From Armatimonadota bacterium (GTDB taxonomy: Bacteria; Cloacimonadota; Cloacimonadia; Cloacimonadales; TCS61): a stretch of DNA of 37,228 bases. The position numbers were made by a program, and so were the translations under genes. Below the pieces are notes generated by a model that was not told where the DNA came from, ran no database searches, and was given only the letters and a program-made list of their open reading frames with translations. Positions 33,008-37,228 of this stretch are shown piece after piece. Every line of letters starts with the position of its first letter. The first letter of the stretch is position 1. The stretch lies in the NCBI GenBank assembly GCA_013203665.1, contig JABMPU010000132.1, forward strand, positions 1-37,228. Direction: 5' to 3'.

Positions 33008-35497
33008 ATGAATTATGATAGCATTTTTTTAACAGATGCACAATTAAAAAAAGAGATTCTTAAATGTGAGTATTGTGAAGAGAAACCTTGTAGGGATGCG
33101 TGTCCCACTAATTGTTCACCGGCTGACTTCATAATAGCAGCCAAAACCGGTTTCCCTTCTGATATCAGGCGTTCGGCTTGTGAGATATTGAAAAATAATC
33201 CTTTAGGTGGAATATGCGGAATTGTATGTCCGGATAGGCATTGTATGGCGTCATGTTCCCATAAGAAATTTGATGGTGCGGTTAATATTCCTGCGGTTCA
33301 GGCTACAATTATCGCTAAAGCTAAAAAGTTAGGTGTAATGCCGAACTTTAAAAATATTCCTCCTAATGGGAAAAAAGTAGCCATTATCGGGGTAGGACCG
33401 TGCGGCCTGGGAGCTGCTGCCATGCTTGCCCGGAAAGGATATAAAATAGATATTCTAGAGAAAGAAGATAAACCGGGTGGATTTTGTAACCTGATACCTG
33501 ATTTCAGGCTTCCCAGGGATGTATTGAAAACAGATATAGATTTTGTGTTATCGCTTGGAGACATAAATATTAAATTTAATTCCGATGTAGATAACTCTGC
33601 GGATTTACTTGAACAGGAATATAATGCAGTGCTTATAACCCCGGGTCTGACCGGTTCTCTCTCCCCCGGAATAGAAAACGAGGATATAGCAATTTATGGC
33701 ACAGATTATCTAAAGGATCCCGGATCTTATAATATAAAAGGGCGGGTGGCAATTATCGGAGGTGGTGCTGCTGCTTGTGATTGTGCTTTGAGTGTAAGCA
33801 GACAGGATGCAAAATCAGTTGAAATATTTATGCTTGAGAATCTTGAAGAGATGCCACTTACAGAAAAAGAGATGAAAGAACTGATTCAAAGCGGTACAGA
33901 TGTCAATGGTCGCATCAGGGTTAAAGGCATAATCAAGAATGACGGCAGAATAACAGGAATAGAAACATTAAAAGTTAATCTTCCACGAGACATGGAATTT
34001 CATCCTAAAAATATGGAAGATATAGATGGAACTTCACAAGTAAGGAATGATATTTCAAAAGTTATTATCGCGATCGGTAACAAACCGGAATTTCAGCGTG
34101 TAGATAATCCCAAAATTTTCTACGCCGGTGACTATGAAAACGGTCCGACCACCGTGGTTGAGGCTGTTGCAGCCGGTAAAAATGTAGCTCTTGAAATACA
34201 CGCATATCTTTCTGGAGAAGAAAAACCTGATATTGCCAAAAAAATAAAGAGCATTGCAGCACTGCCTGGTTTTAAACACATACCAGTGCCGCTTGATACA
34301 GACTTTTTCGGCAAACCTATAAGTTCACCCTTTTTACTGTCTGCTTCACCTTTAACAGACGGGTTTGATCAGATGAGGAAAGCGTTTGATGCAGGCTGGT
34401 CAGGTGCTATAATGAAAACAGCTTTTGATGACCTACCTATACACATTCCGGAAAAGTATATGAACCAGTTTAATGAATTAACTTACGGCAATTGTGATAA
34501 TGTTTCAGGTCATACTTTGAACAGAGTGTGCAGAGAAATTGAGCAATTAATAAAAGAATATCCTGATAGACTCATCGCTGCATCGACCGGTGGACCAGTA
34601 ACCGATAATAATGAGGAAGATAAAAAAGTATGGCAGAACAATACTAAGAAACTTGAACAAGCAGGAGCAATGGCAATAGAATATAGTCTCTCCTGTCCCC
34701 AGGGCGGTGATGGTACAGAAGGAGATATCGTCTCCCAGAATGCTGCCTTAACAGCAACAATTATTGAATGGATCATGGAAGCAGGTGACGGGAATATCCC
34801 GAAACTTTTTAAATTGACTGCTGCTGTGACCTCGATTATTCCTATTGCCAATGCGATTAAAAAAGTACTCGCTAGATATCCTGATAAAAAAGCGGGAATA
34901 ACATTGGCGAATACCTTCCCCACTGTCTGCTTTAAATCGGGACAGAAGAAAGAATGGGAAGAAGGTGTCATTGCAGGTATGAGTGGTGATGGAGTTACAC
35001 CTATTAGTTATTTGACACTGGCTAAAGTTGCTCCAGTAGGTTTAGCTGTGTCAGGAAATGGTGGTCCCATGGACTATAAAGCTGCAGCGGATTTTCTTGC
35101 ATTAGGGGTGAAAACCGTTCAGTTCTGTACTATTGCTACTAAATATGGTTATCATATTATTGATGAACTAGAGTCAGGACTCAGTCATCTGATGAAGGAC
35201 AGAGGAATAAAATCCGTGCATGAATTAATCGGGATTGCTCTTCCTAATCCTATAACCGATTTTATGGGACTTTCACCGGTCAAGATGATTTCCGAATGCA
35301 ATACGGATTTGTGTTTGCATTGTGGTAATTGCTTACGGTGTCCATACATGGCTATTTCTTTTGATGAAGATAAACATCCTATAACTGATCCTGAAAAATG
35401 TATAGGTTGTAGTATGTGCAACTTTCAATGCTTCACAGGTGCATTATCAATGAGAGATAGAACTTCGGAAGAAGCTGCTGCACTTATAGAAACCTAA
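33008..35497 (+). CDS. Dihydropyrimidine-dehydrogenase-like iron-sulfur flavoprotein (PreT-PreA-type fusion)
   Basis: The product has 829 residues. It begins with a GltD-like Fe-S domain (C20, C23, C28, C32, C36; C70, C74, C79, C83), then a flavin-binding G-V-G-P-C-G (near 128) and a second nucleotide fold (I-I-G-G-G-A-A-A-C-D). From ~433 comes a dihydroorotate-dehydrogenase-like barrel with C563 in L-S-C-P-Q-G, where the catalytic cysteine of pig DPD lies. Two C-terminal ferredoxin motifs follow; the first is C-x2-C-x2-C-x2-C-P, one residue shorter than the usual last spacing. In known enzymes this order passes electrons from NAD(P)H to a pyrimidine. Fused PreT-PreA is typical of eukaryotic DPD, while many bacteria use two chains. 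With SsnA and a molybdenum hydroxylase beside it, nucleobase reduction is likely but the substrate is unproven. Confidence 0.85.
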   Translation: MNYDSIFLTDAQLKKEILKCEYCEEKPCRDACPTNCSPADFIIAAKTGFPSDIRRSACEILKNNPLGGICGIVCPDRHCMASCSHKKFDGAVNIPAVQATIIAKAKKLGVMPNFKNIPPNGKKVAIIGVGPCGLGAAAMLARKGYKIDILEKEDKPGGFCNLIPDFRLPRDVLKTDIDFVLSLGDINIKFNSDVDNSADLLEQEYNAVLITPGLTGSLSPGIENEDIAIYGTDYLKDPGSYNIKGRVAIIGGGAAACDCALSVSRQDAKSVEIFMLENLEEMPLTEKEMKELIQSGTDVNGRIRVKGIIKNDGRITGIETLKVNLPRDMEFHPKNMEDIDGTSQVRNDISKVIIAIGNKPEFQRVDNPKIFYAGDYENGPTTVVEAVAAGKNVALEIHAYLSGEEKPDIAKKIKSIAALPGFKHIPVPLDTDFFGKPISSPFLLSASPLTDGFDQMRKAFDAGWSGAIMKTAFDDLPIHIPEKYMNQFNELTYGNCDNVSGHTLNRVCREIEQLIKEYPDRLIAASTGGPVTDNNEEDKKVWQNNTKKLEQAGAMAIEYSLSCPQGGDGTEGDIVSQNAALTATIIEWIMEAGDGNIPKLFKLTAAVTSIIPIANAIKKVLARYPDKKAGITLANTFPTVCFKSGQKKEWEEGVIAGMSGDGVTPISYLTLAKVAPVGLAVSGNGGPMDYKAAADFLALGVKTVQFCTIATKYGYHIIDELESGLSHLMKDRGIKSVHELIGIALPNPITDFMGLSPVKMISECNTDLCLHCGNCLRCPYMAISFDEDKHPITDPEKCIGCSMCNFQCFTGALSMRDRTSEEAAALIET

Positions 35498-35550
35498 TAT
35501 CCTTCAGCTAAAATATATGAGAGCAATATTTAATAAAGGGAGATGTAATA

Positions 35551-36879
35551 ATGAGTGAATTTATTATTGGAAAAGGTATTGTGGTAACGCTGGGAAAGAA
35601 AAACAGGATTATTCACGACGGTGCGGTGTACATAAAAAATGATAAGATCGTTGATGTGGGAAAGACAGAAAAATTAGTGCTTAAATATAAAAAATGTAAA
35701 TTTATCGATGCATCTGGAAAAATTATTATGCCTGGCATGATATGTACTCACCATCATCTTTACAGCACCATGGCAAGGGGAATGTGTCCTCTCGGAGAAC
35801 CTGCTGCTAATTTCGTTCAGATACTGGAACGCCTCTGGTGGAAGCTGGATTATGCTTTAACTGATGATGATGTTTACTACAGTGCTATTATGCCATACAT
35901 AGAATGTATAAGAAACGGGACTACCACAATAATAGATCACCATGCAAGTCCTTCCTGCCGTGACGGCAGTCTTGATATCATAGAAAATGCTGCCCGGAAA
36001 GCCGGTATCAGATCATGCCTGTGTTATGAAGTATCAGACAGGAACTTTCAAGGAGCAGGAATTGCCGAGAATGTAAGGTTTATCAAAAAATGTAAGAAGA
36101 ATAAAGACCCCATGATTTCTGCTATGTTTGGATTACATGCTTCCTTTACCTGTTCAACTAAAACACTTGATAAATGTGTTGCTGAGAATGAAAATTTTGG
36201 TGCAGGCTTCCATATCCACGTAGCTGAAGACCTTGCTGATAGAAAAGACAGCATGAAAAAATATAAGATGCCCACGGTCACCAGATTACTTAAACACGGT
36301 ATAGGCGGAGAGAAAAGTCTTTTTGTTCATTGCATACATATTAATGATACTGAAATGGCACAGTTAGCTGAATCCGGTACAACTGTTGTACATAATCCGG
36401 AATCAAATATGAATAATGCTGTAGGTGTATCCAAAGTACTCGATATGATGAATAAAGGTATTTTAGTGGGACTCGGAACCGATGGCATGACATCAAACAT
36501 GTTCCTCCAGATGCGTGTTGCATACTTATTACAGCGTCTGGATAAAAAGGATCCGCGGGTAGCGTTCTCTGAAGCTCCGCAATTGCTTTTATGGAACAAC
36601 CCAAAGATTGCTATGAAACATTTTCCGGTAAAACTCGGAGAGATTTCCAAAGATGCAGTTGCTGACGTTATACTGGTGGATTATGATCCTATTACCCCAT
36701 TTAATGCAGATAATTTTCTCGGTCATTTTATCTTCGGATTATACGATGCTAAAGTGGATACTACAATCTGCAACGGCAAAATCCTTATGCAGAACAAGAA
36801 ACTGTGCAAATTAGACAGTGCAGCTCTTGCAGCCAAAACAACCGAACTTGCCAAGAAAATGTGGAAACGACTTGAATAG
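35551..36879 (+). CDS. ssnA: SsnA-type amidohydrolase
   Basis: The product has 442 residues, the same length as E. coli SsnA. The metal site of an amidohydrolase is complete: H67 and H69 in C-T-H-H-H-L-Y-S, H221 and H223 in H-I-H-V-A-E, H260 in V-H-C-I-H and D311 in G-T-D-G-M. S-T-M-A-R-G-M and D-H-H-A-S-P fit the SsnA branch. The relatives include guanine and other nucleobase deaminases. In E. coli, ssnA lies beside a molybdenum hydroxylase (xdhD), a FAD subunit (ygfM) and an iron-sulfur oxidoreductase (ygfK), a neighbourhood linked to anaerobic purine breakdown. The same gene types occur together here. A GGGAGA ribosome site precedes the ATG, 53 bp after the dehydrogenase-like gene. Confidence 0.92.
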   Translation: MSEFIIGKGIVVTLGKKNRIIHDGAVYIKNDKIVDVGKTEKLVLKYKKCKFIDASGKIIMPGMICTHHHLYSTMARGMCPLGEPAANFVQILERLWWKLDYALTDDDVYYSAIMPYIECIRNGTTTIIDHHASPSCRDGSLDIIENAARKAGIRSCLCYEVSDRNFQGAGIAENVRFIKKCKKNKDPMISAMFGLHASFTCSTKTLDKCVAENENFGAGFHIHVAEDLADRKDSMKKYKMPTVTRLLKHGIGGEKSLFVHCIHINDTEMAQLAESGTTVVHNPESNMNNAVGVSKVLDMMNKGILVGLGTDGMTSNMFLQMRVAYLLQRLDKKDPRVAFSEAPQLLLWNNPKIAMKHFPVKLGEISKDAVADVILVDYDPITPFNADNFLGHFIFGLYDAKVDTTICNGKILMQNKKLCKLDSAALAAKTTELAKKMWKRLE

Positions 36880-37224
36880 AAAAGTGCATTAAAACATAAA
36901 ACTTATTTGACATAATTTATGCTGTTTTAAGAAATTACCCATATCTAATACAAAATTAAGGATGTACGGATATGAACAATGAACTAAACGTTGATTTCAT
37001 GCTGAAACGCATCTATAAAATGCGTCGATTATCCTGTATCTTCTTATGCAATAACAAATAATTCTACTTTTTTTACCTGAAATTTAAAACTAATTTAACT
37101 CAAGTTTCGCAGGAGACGAGCCTGCATAATATGTGAAAAAAAGATTAAGAAATATGTAGCATAAATACTCACAAGTTTATATTTTGGTATTGGTTAAAAG
37201 CCAAATTACAAAAAGGAGTATTTT
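36880..37224. other. Leader region before the next gene, with hairpins
   Basis: This 345-bp AT-rich gap holds three possible stems: TTAAAACA/TGTTTTAA (36889-36930), ACGCAT/ATGCGT (37007-37025) and GCAGG/CCTGC (37109-37125). The first may be a weak terminator for the nucleobase cluster, though it lacks a T-run. The other two could be part of a structured leader of the gene starting at 37225. No known riboswitch was recognised. An ATG-started frame at 36972 would give only 29 residues and is not called. Confidence 0.35.
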
Positions 37225-37228
37225 ATGC
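37225..37228 (+). CDS. Start codon of a gene running off the window
   Basis: ATG at 37225-37227 follows AAAAAGGAG at ideal spacing, so a plus-strand gene almost certainly begins here. Only one further base is visible, so nothing can be said about the product. Its position after the SsnA gene makes a transport or catabolic role possible, but a 345-bp gap separates them. Confidence 0.6.

Noticed and set aside
36972-37061. 29-codon open frame with a nearby AAGGA
   Set aside because: Too short, spans a hairpin and has no recognisable sequence; not distinguishable from chance.
37109-37125. Guanidine-II (mini-ykkC) riboswitch suggested by an ACGA loop
   Set aside because: That class needs two similar hairpins with ACGR loops; only one is present and the stem is short.

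Overview
The window looks like a chromosome segment of an uncultured, AT-rich, Gram-negative anaerobe, most likely Cloacimonadota or a close FCB-group relative. The strongest hint is a set of exported proteins ending in a type IX-like C-terminal sorting domain: an N-Y/T-P-N-P-F-N-P-E/T-T box, an I-Y-N-x-K-G-Q-K strand, a G-I-Y-F strand and a basic end such as R-K-M-I-L-x-K-stop. Outer-membrane proteins (TolC, RND efflux) and many short dispersed palindromes between genes fit the same picture. The lineage is inferred from these features and was not checked by a search. No tRNA, rRNA or CRISPR array was seen.

Layout, left to right. (1) 1-6842, plus strand: a palindrome cluster, a PadR-type regulator, then a tripartite efflux set (TolC-like channel, lipoprotein adaptor, RND pump). 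About 325 bp of dispersed repeats separates adaptor and pump. (2) 7076-10669, plus: a large exported zinc carboxypeptidase (M14) with a sorting domain. (3) 10787-14659, minus: a tightly coupled pair of P-loop ATPases, one carrying TPR repeats, preceded by three operator-like repeats spaced exactly 16 bp. This is the least explained gene pair. (4) 14912-18771, minus: an exported cyclophilin and a beta-helix protein, both with sorting domains, and a putative envelope protein. (5) 18772-19268: a repeat-filled gap that includes the broken tail of another sorting-domain gene. (6) 19269-25522, minus, probably one transcription unit in the order tldD, pmbA/tldE, ypeA-like acetyltransferase, glycosyltransferase, and an exported agmatine/peptidylarginine deiminase-like enzyme. 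(7) 25702-28099, minus: an exported TPR-nitroreductase fusion and a protein with five 46-residue repeats joined to a possible papain/transglutaminase-like domain. (8) 28461-36879, plus: a nucleobase catabolism cluster.

The nucleobase cluster encodes a molybdenum hydroxylase large chain fused to its FAD domain, a separate 2Fe-2S subunit, a dihydropyrimidine-dehydrogenase-like iron-sulfur flavoprotein and an SsnA-type amidohydrolase. A plausible scheme is SsnA-type hydrolytic deamination, hydroxylation of a purine-like ring by the molybdenum enzyme, and reductive ring chemistry by the dehydrogenase-like protein. The substrates cannot be read from sequence. A RAYT-type transposase gene with a one-base frame break lies inside this cluster between two 113-bp direct repeats. 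The first repeat supplies the last codons and the stop of the molybdenum hydroxylase gene.

The observations most worth a second look are: short 9-bp-periodic repeats, of the kind found between genes here, forming in-frame coding sequence at the same place in two sorting domains; a secreted deiminase with the complete catalytic set of the Porphyromonas enzyme; the RAYT insertion with its duplicated flank; the molybdenum-FAD domain fusion; and the ATPase pair with its operator-like repeats.
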